Part shown: piece by piece, positions 44,206-54,602 of the stretch
Numbering within the stretch: position 1 is the first letter of the stretch
Layout of the letters: each line of letters opens with the position of its first letter
DNA from: Sandaracinus amylolyticus
GTDB taxonomy: Bacteria; Myxococcota_A; Polyangia; Polyangiales; Sandaracinaceae
DNA length: 64,000 bases
NCBI RefSeq assembly: GCF_021631985.1
Contig: NZ_CP070225.1
Span: forward strand, 9,548,001 to 9,612,000
Reading direction: 5' to 3'
Notes under the pieces: generated by a model
Told to the model about the DNA's origin: nothing
Databases searched by the model: none
Seen by the model: the letters and a program-made list of their open reading frames with translations, nothing else
Translations under genes and position numbers: made by a program

Positions 44206-45090
44206 ATGCTGATCGGTCTCCTCCGCACGATGCGGCCGCACCAGTGGGTGAAGAACCTCGTGGTGCTCGCGCCTCTCGTCTTCGCGCGCGAGCTCTTCGA
44301 CGTTCCGGCTCTGCTGCGCGCCCTCGCGGGCTTCGCGCTGTTCTGCGTGCTCGCCGGCGCGGTCTACGTGCTCAACGATCTCGTCGACGTCGAGGCCGAT
44401 CGTGAGCACCCGAAGAAGAGGCATCGGCCGATCGCGAGCGGTCGGGTCAGCGAGTCGCAGGCGAAGGGCGCGCTCGTGGTGCTCGCGACGATCGCGGTGG
44501 CGGGAGGCCTCGCGCTCGGCGGTGCGTTCCTCGCGGCGGCGCTGGGCTATCTCGCGCTGAACCTCGCGTACTCGTTCAAGCTGAAGAAGATCGCGTACCT
44601 CGACGTGCTGTGCATCGCCGGTGGGTTCGAGCTGCGCGTGCTCGGCGGCTCGTTCGCCGCGCAGGTGCCGCCCTCCTGGTACCTGCTGATCGTCATGTTC
44701 CTCGCCGCGACGTTCCTCGGCCTGGGCAAGCGCGCGCACGAGCTCGCCGCGATGGAGGAGCACGCTGGCGGCAAGGCGTCGAAGACGCGCGCCGCGCTCG
44801 GCTCGTACGACCTGCGCGTGCTGATGCCGATGCTCTACGTGATGGGCGTCGCGACGCTCGTGACGTACGTCGTGTACACGCTCGACCCCGACACGATCGC
44901 GGCGTTCGGCACGCGCTGGCTCGTCGTCAGCGTGGTGTTCACGACGATCGGCGTGGGGCGCTTCCTCTATCTCGTGCGCCGCAAGGCCGACGCGGACAGC
45001 CCGACCGACGCGATGCTCAAGGACCCGCCGTTCCTCGCGAGCGTCGGAGCGTGGGCGCTCTGCGTCCTCCTGGTGCTCTACTTCACCTGA
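44206..45090 (+). CDS. UbiA-family prenyltransferase, decaprenyl-phosphate phosphoribosyltransferase-like
   Basis: The Met at 44206 gives the family start MLIGLLRTMRPHQWVKNLVV, so earlier in-frame codons are excluded. The 294-residue protein has nine hydrophobic helices and the two Asp-rich motifs, NDLVDVEADREHPKKRHRPI and a second near GKRAHELAA...YDLRVL. This pattern is that of the DPPR synthase branch of UbiA, which makes decaprenylphosphoryl-5-phosphoribose for arabinose-type cell-wall donors. Partners DprE1/DprE2 are not in this window, so the product assignment is moderate. A TATATT -10-like element lies about 15 bp upstream, and an inverted repeat CCGGAAC/GTTCCGG at 44158-44187. Confidence 0.85.
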   Translation: MLIGLLRTMRPHQWVKNLVVLAPLVFARELFDVPALLRALAGFALFCVLAGAVYVLNDLVDVEADREHPKKRHRPIASGRVSESQAKGALVVLATIAVAGGLALGGAFLAAALGYLALNLAYSFKLKKIAYLDVLCIAGGFELRVLGGSFAAQVPPSWYLLIVMFLAATFLGLGKRAHELAAMEEHAGGKASKTRAALGSYDLRVLMPMLYVMGVATLVTYVVYTLDPDTIAAFGTRWLVVSVVFTTIGVGRFLYLVRRKADADSPTDAMLKDPPFLASVGAWALCVLLVLYFT

Positions 45091-45105
45091 GAGCGCGCAC
45101 ACGCG

Positions 45106-45129
45106 CCTTCATCCGAGAATGGATGAAGG
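45106..45129 (+). terminator. Hairpin terminator after the prenyltransferase gene
   Basis: CCTTCATCC-GAGAAT-GGATGAAGG is a perfect 9-bp stem 16 bp after the stop. No T tract follows. The remaining 214 bp up to the next gene contain no supported gene and should hold the promoter of the small protein gene. Confidence 0.6.
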
Positions 45130-45343
45130 ATCCGCGGCGCGTGGACGTGAAGGGGAACGCGCGCGATCCGCGCGCGTGATTCCGCGAACACTGCAGCTCG
45201 CCAGCGCCGAGAGCGCGCCCCGCTCCGCGGGAGCGTGTCCCGCGGTCGACTCCGTGCGCCCTGCGATCGCGTGATCGCTCGCAGAACTGCGCAAATCTCG
45301 TGCGGCCCGGAACGTGCTGAACGGGACCTCGACGGAGGTTCTC

Positions 45344-45826
45344 ATGGCGGACGAGGCGCGCAGCACGGTGGAGAGCAACGAGTGGTCGCGTCGTGACTCG
45401 GGCGTGTTCGAGCAGGCCCGACCGGACCGCGCGCGCGTGCTGCTCTGCGTGCTCGGGATCCCCGATCGCGCGACCGAGCGGGTGGTGAGCCGCGCGCTCG
45501 ATCGGCTGCCGTGGACCGAGAGCTCGCGCGATCTCGTCGAGCGCCTGCTGCGCTCCGAGGACGGCGAGGCGCGTGCGCGCGCGCTGGTCGCGAAGGCGCG
45601 CGGGGAGGGCGCGTCGGTCGTCGCCGACGTGCTGCGCGAGATCTCGCGACGCACCGAGCACGACGGGCCGGTCGACCCCGAGGAGGCGCGCCTCTTCGGC
45701 GTCGCGCTGGGCGCCGCGGATCGCAAGCGCGCGATCGACATCGTGCGCGCGCAGATCCTCCGCGCGCGCAGCCCCGAGCACCGCGAGATGTGGAAGCGGA
45801 TCGCGGTCGGCGTCGCGAAGGGCTGA
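45344..45826 (+). CDS. Hypothetical protein, helical
   Basis: The Met at 45344 has a CGGAGG ribosome site 5-6 bases upstream, so the in-frame start 30 bases earlier is not used. The 160-residue product is soluble, highly charged and all-helical, with repeated Arg/Ala/Glu helices (VVSRALDRLPWTESSRDLVERL and RKRAIDIVRAQILRARSPEH). It has no cysteine-rich or catalytic motif beyond a single Cys. It ends 4 bp before the convergent exporter gene. I do not recognise a family. Confidence 0.65.
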   Translation: MADEARSTVESNEWSRRDSGVFEQARPDRARVLLCVLGIPDRATERVVSRALDRLPWTESSRDLVERLLRSEDGEARARALVAKARGEGASVVADVLREISRRTEHDGPVDPEEARLFGVALGAADRKRAIDIVRAQILRARSPEHREMWKRIAVGVAKG

Positions 45827-45830
45827 TCGT

Positions 45831-47162
45831 TCAGAGCGCCCGGCGCGGGGGCACTGCCGCGGTCGCGACCAGGATGCCCGCGGCGAGCGCCATCGCGATG
45901 ATCGCCATGCGGAACGCGGTGCTCACCGCGCCCTCGACGTCGTTCTCGAGCAGCGATCGGATCGACAGGAACCCGATGCTCCCGGGGACCAGGAACAGGA
46001 TCCCCGGCACCAGCATCAGGTTCACCGGGCGATCGCGCCATCGCGCGAACACGTGCGACGCGCTCGCGACCGCCAGCGCGCCCACGAACGCGCCGAGCTC
46101 GGCGCCCATCACGCGACCGCCGAGCTGGGATCCCGCGAGCGCGAGCACCACCGCGAGCAGCACCCACACTCCGTCCGCCGGCTTCGCGCGCAAGAGCACC
46201 GTGAACCCGAGCGCCGAGCCCAGCGGCGCGACGAGCACGGCCCACGCGGGCAGCGCGTCCGGCGGCAGCGGCGCTGGGATGTGCGGCAACATCTTCGCGA
46301 TCTCGAGGCCGAGCGCGACGCCGAACCCGAGCTGAAGGAACGTCACGACGCCGCCCATCAAGCGCGCGGTGCCGGACACCAGGTTCGCGGTCGCGAGCTC
46401 GAGCGTCGCGGTCGTCACGGTGAGCCCGGGCAGCAGCACGACGATCGACGCGAGCAGCACGACGCTCGGCCGCACCGGCACGCCCTGCCACGCGAGCATC
46501 GACGCGAGGAACGACACCGAGCTCGCGGCGAGCGCCGGCAAGAGCCGCTGCACCGCGGGCACCCGATGTCCGATCGCGTCGAGCACCCCGACCAGCACGC
46601 CGAGCGCGCCGGCGATCGGCAGATCGAGGCCGCCACCGCCGAGCAGGATCGACGCCGCCATCGACACCAGCCCGAACGCGAGCGCGATCGACGTGTCGTT
46701 CCATCGCGGCCGGCGCGCGAGGATCGCCTCGATGCGGCGCGCTCCGTCCCCCGGCGTGATCTCGCGGCGCTCCACACGCCCCACGAGATCGTGCAGCGCG
46801 CTCAGCCGCTCGAGATCGGTCGCGCCCGGCTCGACGCGCACCACCCGCGTGCGCACGTCCTGCGGTGCGGTCGCGCCCTCCTTCGACATCGTCACGAGCA
46901 GCGCGGTCGGCGTGCAGAACGCGTCGATCTCGAAGCCGAGCGCCTCGGCGAGCCGATGGAGCGACTCCTCCACCCGCTGTGCGGGCATCCCGCACCCGAG
47001 CAGCGCACGTGCGAGGCGCAGCGTGAATGCGAGCGAGGGATCCAGCCCATCCGCCGCGTGCTCGGCGAGCGCCTCTCCGTGCACCAGCGAGTCGAGGCTG
47101 CCGCGCTCGCGGCGCCGGTCCCGCTGGAGCACCCGAGCGGCCTGGAGAATCCAGAGATCCAC
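45831..47162 (-). CDS. Threonine/serine exporter (ThrE) family protein
   Basis: The 443-residue protein joins an N-terminal ThrE/DUF1212 domain (about 40-300) to a C-terminal ThrE_2-like domain (about 310-440), both present in one chain as in actinobacterial ThrE. The cytoplasmic start contains ALLGCGMPAQRVEESLHRLA and EIDAFCTPTALLVT, typical of the family. About ten membrane helices follow, with PVRPSVVLLASIVVLLPGLT in the middle and PVNLMLVPGILFLVPGSIG near the end. It should export Thr/Ser or small amino acids. It is convergent with the small hypothetical gene and shares its strand with the dehydrogenase downstream of the LysR locus. Confidence 0.9.
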   Translation of the reverse strand: MDLWILQAARVLQRDRRRERGSLDSLVHGEALAEHAADGLDPSLAFTLRLARALLGCGMPAQRVEESLHRLAEALGFEIDAFCTPTALLVTMSKEGATAPQDVRTRVVRVEPGATDLERLSALHDLVGRVERREITPGDGARRIEAILARRPRWNDTSIALAFGLVSMAASILLGGGGLDLPIAGALGVLVGVLDAIGHRVPAVQRLLPALAASSVSFLASMLAWQGVPVRPSVVLLASIVVLLPGLTVTTATLELATANLVSGTARLMGGVVTFLQLGFGVALGLEIAKMLPHIPAPLPPDALPAWAVLVAPLGSALGFTVLLRAKPADGVWVLLAVVLALAGSQLGGRVMGAELGAFVGALAVASASHVFARWRDRPVNLMLVPGILFLVPGSIGFLSIRSLLENDVEGAVSTAFRMAIIAMALAAGILVATAAVPPRRAL

Positions 47163-47210
47163 GCGGCGCGCTCTCTAGCTCAGCGCGCAACGTCGTGCTC
47201 GCGACCCTCC

Positions 47211-48230
47211 TCACGCGCGCGTCACGACCATCTTCGTCGCGGGCTCGCCCCACGCCTCGCGCGCTTCGCTCCACGCGACCCGCGTCATCGTGATCGCGTC
47301 GATCGCGAGGGTGCGATCGGCCAGCTTCGCGAGGACCTCGGGCAGCGTGGCGCGCGCGTGGGCGCGACCGGTGAGGAAGCGGATCCCCTTCGAGTACAGC
47401 TCGAGCAGCGGGAAGGGCACCTCGGTCGTGTACACGCCGACGCTGGTGCACGTGCCCTCGACGTCGGTGCACGCGAGGGCGAGACGCAGCCCCTCGGTGC
47501 GCGCGCTCGCGTCCACCGTGATCGCGAACCGGCCCGGCGTCGCGTCGCGCGCGAAGGGGATCGCACGCGCCCCGAGCGCACCGGCGATCGCGAGCCGCGT
47601 CTCGTCGTGATCGACGTACACCACCTCGCTCGCGCCGAGCGCGCGCGCCGACGCGACCGCGTAGAGCCCGATGCTCTCCGCGGCGCCGCCGACCACCAGC
47701 ACCGGCGCGCCGGGCAGCTGTGCGAGCGGCTCGGCCACGGTGCGCCATCCGTCGCTCACGTTGTCGGCCGCGCCCGCGGCGATCACCGGATCGAGCTCCG
47801 GCGGCAGTGCGACCAACATCGCGTCGGCGTAGGGCACGCGGATCACGTCGGAGAGCGCACCGCCCCACTCGCGCCCCGAGAGCGGCGCGAGCCCGAACGA
47901 CGATCGCAGCGGCACCGCGCGGCACGATCCGGTGAAGCCGCGCGCGCAGCGGTCGCACACGCCGCACGAGATCTGGAACGGGACCACCACACGATCCCCG
48001 GGCTCCACGCCGGTCACCGCGCTGCCCACCTCGAGCACCTCGCCGACCGTCTCGTGCCCCACCGCGAACGGTCCCGGCATCGGGAACACACCGGTCACGA
48101 TCGCACGGTCGAGATCGCAGCGCGTGACCGCGAGCGGCCGCACCAAGGCCTCGCCCGCGCCCTCGATCCGCGGCGCATCGCGCTCGCGCCACTCGAGCTT
48201 CCCGCGCTCCACGAAGACCAGCTCCTGCAT
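47211..48230 (-). CDS. Zinc-dependent medium-chain alcohol dehydrogenase
   Basis: The 339-residue protein is a medium-chain dehydrogenase. A GroES-like N-terminus has the catalytic zinc ligands Cys (RCDLDRA) and GHETVGEV. Structural-zinc cysteines appear as CGVCDRCARGFTGSC, and a Rossmann domain has VLVVGGAAESIGLYAV, a variant of the GxGxxG loop. The acid VDHDET after the second strand suggests NAD(H) preference. It starts 96 bp from the divergent LysR regulator, which probably controls it. Substrate is not evident. Confidence 0.9.
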   Translation of the reverse strand: MQELVFVERGKLEWRERDAPRIEGAGEALVRPLAVTRCDLDRAIVTGVFPMPGPFAVGHETVGEVLEVGSAVTGVEPGDRVVVPFQISCGVCDRCARGFTGSCRAVPLRSSFGLAPLSGREWGGALSDVIRVPYADAMLVALPPELDPVIAAGAADNVSDGWRTVAEPLAQLPGAPVLVVGGAAESIGLYAVASARALGASEVVYVDHDETRLAIAGALGARAIPFARDATPGRFAITVDASARTEGLRLALACTDVEGTCTSVGVYTTEVPFPLLELYSKGIRFLTGRAHARATLPEVLAKLADRTLAIDAITMTRVAWSEAREAWGEPATKMVVTRA

Positions 48231-48288
48231 CGCGCACCTCCGTCGATCGCAAGGTGCGCCACGCTCGTTCGCGACGGGTGTTGCGAAG

Positions 48289-48319
48289 ATGCAAGACCCC
48301 CTTGCGAGAACGCTACACT
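48289..48319. promoter_or_regulatory. LysR-type operator candidate between ADH and LysR genes
   Basis: GCAAG-ACCCC-CTTGC (48291-48305) is an inverted repeat in the 96-bp divergent interval. A further half-site GCAAG lies at 48249-48253. TACACT at 48314-48319 may be the -10 box of the LysR gene. Overlap of repeat and promoter fits autorepression. Confidence 0.5.
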
Positions 48320-48326
48320 GCCCGCG

Positions 48327-49256
48327 ATGGACTGGGGCGATCTCGCGTTCTTCCTCGCGGTCACGCGCACCGGCTCGTTCGGCGCGGCGGCCAAGCGGCT
48401 CGGGGTCGCGACCACCACGGTCTCGCGGCGCATCGACGCGCTCGAGGCCTCGCTCGGCCTGCCGCTCCTCGAGCGACGTCCCGACGGAGTACGCCCGACG
48501 GTGCACGGCGCGCGCATTGTCGCGCTCGCCGAGCCCATCGAGGCCCAGGCGGCAGAGCTCGAGCGGGCCGCGCTCGTCCTCCGCGAGGGCGGCACGTCGC
48601 GGGTTCGCGTCTCCGCCACCGAGAGCGTCATCGCCGACCTGCTCGCGCCCCGGCTGCCGCGCCTGATCGAGCGCGCGCCCGACGTGCGCGTGGAGCTGCG
48701 ATCGAGCGCGGCGCTGGTGAGCCTCGCGCGGCACGAGGCCGACCTCGCGATCCGCATGTCGCGCCCCACCGACTCCGCGCTGATCGCGAAGCGGCTTCCC
48801 GCGCTGCGCCTCGGGCTCTGGGCGAGCGCGCGGTATCTCGATCGCCGCGCGCCCGACACGCTCGAGCTCTCGTGCGAGCGCCTGCTCGGCTACGACGAGG
48901 GCTACGGCCTCATCCCCGAGGTGCGCTGGTTCCGCGAGAGCGGCCTCGAGGACGCGCTGGTGATGCGCACCACGAGCACGCGCGCGCTGCTCGCGAGCGC
49001 AGTCGCGGGCGCGGGGATCGCCCTGCTGCCCGAGGCGCTGGCGCGACCCGCGGGCCTGATCGAAGTGCCGATCGCGCGCGGTCCGGTACCGCGATCACCG
49101 TGGCTGCTGGTCCACCGCGATCTCGCGAGGGTGCCGGCGGTGCGGGCAGTGAGCGCGTGGATCGTCGAGTCGATCGAGCACGCGGTGAGCGGCGGTCGGC
49201 CCCGCCGGCCGGCGAATGGCCCGGATCGCCGGTTCCGCGCGCGGCCGGGGGGCTAG
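48327..49256 (+). CDS. LysR-family transcriptional regulator
   Basis: The 309-residue protein starts with the classic winged helix MDWGDLAFFLAVTRTGSFG and AAKRLGVATTTVSRRIDALE. The substrate-binding domain follows from about residue 90. The C-terminal 25 residues are Arg/Pro-rich and not part of the family. Its divergent neighbour is a zinc alcohol dehydrogenase, its likely target. The acyl-CoA ligase gene lies 38 bp downstream in the same direction and could also be coexpressed. Confidence 0.93.
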   Translation: MDWGDLAFFLAVTRTGSFGAAAKRLGVATTTVSRRIDALEASLGLPLLERRPDGVRPTVHGARIVALAEPIEAQAAELERAALVLREGGTSRVRVSATESVIADLLAPRLPRLIERAPDVRVELRSSAALVSLARHEADLAIRMSRPTDSALIAKRLPALRLGLWASARYLDRRAPDTLELSCERLLGYDEGYGLIPEVRWFRESGLEDALVMRTTSTRALLASAVAGAGIALLPEALARPAGLIEVPIARGPVPRSPWLLVHRDLARVPAVRAVSAWIVESIEHAVSGGRPRRPANGPDRRFRARPGG

Positions 49257-49294
49257 ATGGACGGTGTCGGCGCTGTTACCCTCCCGAAACTCCC

Positions 49295-51135
<1,841 letters not shown>

Positions 51136-51136
<1 letters not shown>

Positions 51137-51717
51137 TGCGCGCGAGCATCGCGGCGATCGTGCTCGGGCTCGCGTCGGCGGCGTGTGGCGGCGGCGGGAG
51201 CGGCGAGACGGCGCGAGAGACCCCGGCGACGTCGGGCGCGGAGACCGCGCGCTCGGCGTCGTCGCCTTATGCGAGCGGGCCGCTGCCCGAGACCGTCGCC
51301 GCGAACCAGCAGGGCGAGCGCGTGGCGAGCACGGGTGTGCTCGGCGAGGGCGCGAGCGCGCCGAGCGAGGCCGACGTGCTCGGGCGGTCGGGCTACGGCG
51401 GGGCAGGGCGCGGCGCGGGCGGCGGTGCGGGGTTGATCGGCGCGGATCGCGAGCACCCGGTGCCGACGTGCGGACCGCAGGAGAGCTATCTGTTCGTGGC
51501 GCGCGACTTCCAGTGCCCGGGCGGACAGCCGAACCCGCTGGGCGGAGATCCCGGGGCGGGCGCGGCAGCGCGGCGAGGGAACGTGGGACCCCACGCGTAC
51601 TCGGGACCGCTCACCGGGGATCCGCTGCAGGACGCGCACATCGTCGACGTGTACGAGGTGCCGTGCCCGAGCGGGCCGGTCGAAGTGTTCGTCTGCATGT
51701 ACCACTGCGCGCCCTGA
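51136..51717 (+). CDS. Gly-rich lipoprotein
   Basis: The ATG overlaps the ligase stop. The 193-residue product has a lipoprotein signal (IVLGLASAACGGGG) and a long Gly/Ala/Ser-rich disordered region (about 20-115). A small C-terminal domain with five cysteines follows (PTCGPQESY, FQCPGG, YEVPCPSG, VFVCMYHC), probably two disulfides. No known family. Coupling to a fatty acyl-CoA ligase gene is curious but may only reflect convenient expression. Confidence 0.75.
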
Positions 51718-51748
51718 GGTGATCTCGAGGTCACCCGCGCTTCGGCCG

Positions 51749-51934
51749 GGCGCGGGGGCGTGGGTCCGTCGCTCCGGTGCTCGCGGGCTGCTGATCGCGA
51801 AGGGCGCGAGCTTCGGGTGGCGGAGGGTCGATCGCGGCGCGCGCGTTGCGCTCTGCCGCGCTCGACCTGAACGGTCTGTGGTCGACGTCGTGTGGCCCCG
51901 CTGCGCGGGAGCGCCGGACCCACGCCCCCGCGCC
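51749..51934. repeat. Long inverted repeat in a 520-bp gene-poor stretch
   Basis: GGCGCGGGGGCGTGGGTCCG (51749-51768) is the exact reverse complement of 51915-51934, with imperfect pairing continuing inwards and a loop of about 146 bp. Further right, 52089-52117 and 52133-52161 carry a direct repeat of CGCGCCGTGAGGCG and GATGCG. The whole of 51718-52238 lacks a gene I can support; several long GC-rich frames cross it but have the wrong codon pattern. Confidence 0.7.
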
Positions 51935-52238
51935 GTGGACGGCGTGTGCACCCTCGTTGGCTGAGGCTGAGGAGAGCTCACGAGCGAGTCGCGCTGCTCG
52001 CGCGCCTCGCGCGTTCGCGGGTCGCAGCGCGCGGCGGAGCCGCGCGACGGCGCGCCTTTCGCGCGGGATTGGGGTGAGTCGCGCGGCACGCGCCGTGAGG
52101 CGAGGGATGCGTGGTGTCGGGTGAGCGCAGCGCGCGCCGTGAGGCGCGTGATGCGCGGTGCGTGATCGATGATCGGGGATGCGCGATGATCGGCGTGCGT
52201 CGTGCGGGTGGATGCGCGGCGTGTCAGCGGGACATCGG

Positions 52239-52952
52239 ATGCGCGACGAGAAGAACGACGTGAGCAACGAGCGCGAGCCGCGTGCGCCGAGCGGGCCGCA
52301 GCGGCGAGTGGTGCGCGGCGGGGCGTGGGTGCTGGTCGTGCTGCTCATGGCGTCGATCGGCGCGGGGGTGGTGCAGCTCGGGTGGAACCTCGCGCACGTC
52401 GCGGTGCCGGACGGTGAGTCGCGCACGGTGCGATCGGGGCCCGACGTGGTGGTCGCGGTGCGTGATCTCGCGCGGCTCGAGTCGGCGTCGTTCCACATGG
52501 AGCGGGTGATCGAGCTGACGAGCACCCAGCGTCGGGTGTTCGGGCTGCTCGAGGCGGAGGACTCGATCCTGCTCGTCGCCGCGGCCGACGTGATCGCGGG
52601 CGTCGATCTGAGCGAGCTGCGCGAGGGCGACGTGGTGGTCGATCCCGAGACGCGTCGCGTGCGCGTCACGCTGCCGCCCGCGCGCGTGCTCTCGGCGCGG
52701 CTCGATTCGGAGCGGACCTTCGTGCACTCGCGACGGACCGACGTGCTCGCGATGCGACGCGAGCAGCTCGAGAGCGAGGCGCGCCGGGAAGCGGAGCGCA
52801 CGCTCCAGGCGAGCGCGATCGAGGCCGGGATCCTCGAGCGCGCGTCGACGAACGCGGAGCGCACGGTCGAGGCGCTGGTGCGCTCGCTCGGATACCAGGA
52901 CGTCGTCGTCGACGTGCGCCCGTCGGGTCCGGTGATCGAAGCGCCGCGGTGA
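52239..52952 (+). CDS. DUF4230 domain protein, membrane-anchored
   Basis: The Met at 52239 is the best start before the membrane helix (WVLVVLLMASIGAGVVQLGW, about 30-50). The 237-residue protein carries a DUF4230 domain with the pattern ADVIAGVDLSELREGDVVVD, RVTLPPARVLSARLD and a final helix-rich segment ending AVEALVRSLGYQDVVVDVRP. DUF4230 proteins are membrane-anchored and uncharacterised. It lies 20 bp upstream of the reductase-like gene and is likely cotranscribed. Confidence 0.88.
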   Translation: MRDEKNDVSNEREPRAPSGPQRRVVRGGAWVLVVLLMASIGAGVVQLGWNLAHVAVPDGESRTVRSGPDVVVAVRDLARLESASFHMERVIELTSTQRRVFGLLEAEDSILLVAAADVIAGVDLSELREGDVVVDPETRRVRVTLPPARVLSARLDSERTFVHSRRTDVLAMRREQLESEARREAERTLQASAIEAGILERASTNAERTVEALVRSLGYQDVVVDVRPSGPVIEAPR

Positions 52953-52972
52953 TGCGGTAGCCTCTCGCGCGC

Positions 52973-54145
52973 ATGGCGGACACATCTCGCGCGCTCGACG
53001 TGGTGGTCTTCGGCGCGACCGGGTTCACCGGGCGCCTCGTGTGTGAGCACCTCGCGCAGCACGCGCCCGACGGCACGCGCTGGGCGATCGCGGGGCGCGA
53101 CGAGCGGCGGCTCTTCGCGTTGCGCAGCGAGCTCGAGACCCGACGCTGCCCGCCGCGCGAGGCAGTCCTCGCGAACGTCGACGATCCGCGCTCGCTGCGC
53201 GCGATGGCCGACAAGGCGCGCGTGGTGCTGACGACCGTCGGGCCCTACGCGCGCTACGGCGAGCCGGTCGTCGAGGCCGCGGTCGAGGCGGGCAGCGACT
53301 ACGTCGACATCACCGGCGAGCCCGCGTTCGTCGATCGCTGCGTCGAGCGCTTCGACGCGAAGGCGCGCGAGCGCGGCGCGCGCATCGTGAACAGCTGCGG
53401 GTTCGAGAGCATCCCCGACGATCTCGGCGCGCTCTTCACCGCGAAGATGCTGCCCCAAGGCGCGCCCATGACGATCGAGGCGTTCGTGCGGATGCGCGCG
53501 ACGTTCTCGGGCGGCACCTGGAACACCGCGATCACCGGGATGGCGAACGCGCGCGAGAACACCGTCGGGCGCAAGCGACCGCGGCCGCGTGATGCCGCGC
53601 GGCGCGTGCGGCCGATGCCGCGACGGGTTCGCTGGGTGCCGCAGCTCGAGGCGTGGGCGGTGCCGATGCCGACGATCGAGAACGAGGTCGTGCTGCGCAG
53701 CGCGCGCGCGCTCGACGTGTTCGGGCCCGACTTCCAGTTCGGACATCACCTGCGCATGCGCAACCTGCGCGGTGTGCTCGGCCTCGCGATCGGCGTCGGT
53801 GGGGTCGCGGCGCTCGCCCAGCTGGGGCCGACGCGCGAGCTGCTCGAGCAGGTGCGCAAGCCCGGCGAAGGGCCCGATGCCGCGGCGCGCGCGCGCTCGT
53901 GGTTCGAGCTGACGCTGATCGGCGAGGCCGCGAGCCACCGTGTGATCACCACGGTGAGCGGGGGTGATCCCGGCTACGACGAGACCGCGAAGATGGTGGC
54001 GGAGTCGGCGCTCTGCCTCGCGCTCGATCGCGCGTCGTTGCCGCACCGGGCGGGCGTGATCACGCCCGCGGTGGCGATGGGCGATCGACTGCGCGAGCGG
54101 CTGCAGCGCGTGGGGATCCGCTTCCAGGTGAAGGAGAAGATCTGA
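52973..54145 (+). CDS. Saccharopine dehydrogenase-like / trans-acting enoyl reductase family protein
   Basis: The 390-residue protein starts with a Rossmann nucleotide-binding loop, VVVFGATGFTGRLVCEHLA. Family motifs follow: LTTVGPYARYGEPVVEAAVE, DYVDITGEPAFVD, NSCGFESIPDDLGALF and a C-terminal ITPAVAMGDRLRERLQRVG. It belongs to the group containing mycobacterial trans-acting enoyl reductase, which assists polyketide or lipid synthesis. No polyketide synthase is near, so the substrate is unknown. A membrane association is possible through a hydrophobic stretch near 270-290. Confidence 0.9.
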   Translation: MADTSRALDVVVFGATGFTGRLVCEHLAQHAPDGTRWAIAGRDERRLFALRSELETRRCPPREAVLANVDDPRSLRAMADKARVVLTTVGPYARYGEPVVEAAVEAGSDYVDITGEPAFVDRCVERFDAKARERGARIVNSCGFESIPDDLGALFTAKMLPQGAPMTIEAFVRMRATFSGGTWNTAITGMANARENTVGRKRPRPRDAARRVRPMPRRVRWVPQLEAWAVPMPTIENEVVLRSARALDVFGPDFQFGHHLRMRNLRGVLGLAIGVGGVAALAQLGPTRELLEQVRKPGEGPDAAARARSWFELTLIGEAASHRVITTVSGGDPGYDETAKMVAESALCLALDRASLPHRAGVITPAVAMGDRLRERLQRVGIRFQVKEKI

Positions 54146-54218
54146 GGGCGAGCGCTCCAGCTGGACGAGGCTGGACATCGCGTGCGAGCGCCGTAGATCT
54201 CGGCTCGGCATCCGTGCC

Positions 54219-54276
54219 CCGGACGAGGCGCGTCGTACCCGGTGAGGACAAGACGACGCGAGGAAGGACGTTCCTC
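54219..54276 (+). ncRNA. Guanidine-III riboswitch (ykkC-III) with ribosome-site hairpin
   Basis: Positions 54219-54259 match the guanidine-III aptamer: CCGGACGAGGCGCGTCGT, then ACCCGGTGAGGACAAGA, then CGACGC. The stem GCGTCGT/ACGACGC is kept, and CCGG pairs with ACCCGGT in the pseudoknot. Immediately downstream GAGGAA-GGACG-TTCCTC (54260-54276) can fold and hide the ribosome site. The gene it precedes is a SugE/Gdx exporter, the classic target. Guanidine binding should release the ribosome site and switch the exporter on. Confidence 0.88.
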
Positions 54277-54281
54277 TCGTC

Positions 54282-54602
54282 ATGGCATGGGCTCTTCTCG
54301 TCGTCGCCGGTCTGCTCGAGGTCTGCTGGGCCATCGGGCTGAAGTACACCGACGGATTCACGCGTCCGCTGCCGAGCGTGCTCACCGCGTCGGCGATCGT
54401 CGCGAGCATGTATCTCCTCGCGCGTGCGGCGCGCGACATCCCGATCGGCACGGCCTACGGCGTGTGGGTCGGGATCGGCGCGCTCGGCGCGGCGGTGCTC
54501 GGGATCGTGCTGTTCCGCGAGCCGGTGAGCGCCGCGCGCGTGGTGTGCCTCGTGATGCTGGTCGGCGCGATCGTCGGACTGAAGCTCACCGCACCGGTGT
54601 GA
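54282..54602 (+). CDS. gdx: Guanidinium exporter, small multidrug resistance family (SugE/Gdx)
   Basis: The 106-residue protein has four membrane helices and the conserved Glu in helix 1 (VAGLLEVCWAIGLKYTDGF). It has a small-residue rich helix 3 with the GTAYGVWVGIGALGAAVLG motif and the helix 4 dimer motif. These are diagnostic of the Gdx branch of the SMR family, which exports guanidinium by proton antiport. A guanidine-III riboswitch lies directly upstream, supporting the assignment. Its last 17 bp overlap the convergent FHA-type regulator gene. Confidence 0.95.
   Translation: MAWALLVVAGLLEVCWAIGLKYTDGFTRPLPSVLTASAIVASMYLLARAARDIPIGTAYGVWVGIGALGAAVLGIVLFREPVSAARVVCLVMLVGAIVGLKLTAPV

Noticed and set aside
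52179-52238. Upstream in-frame extension of the DUF4230 gene
   Set aside because: The added residues are Arg-rich leader in a repeat-containing interval; the Met at 52239 places the membrane helix at a usual distance.
54146-54281. Guanidine-II (mini-ykkC) riboswitch
   Set aside because: Two GGACGAGG blocks suggested it, but only one hairpin context fits, and 54219-54259 matches the guanidine-III aptamer far better.
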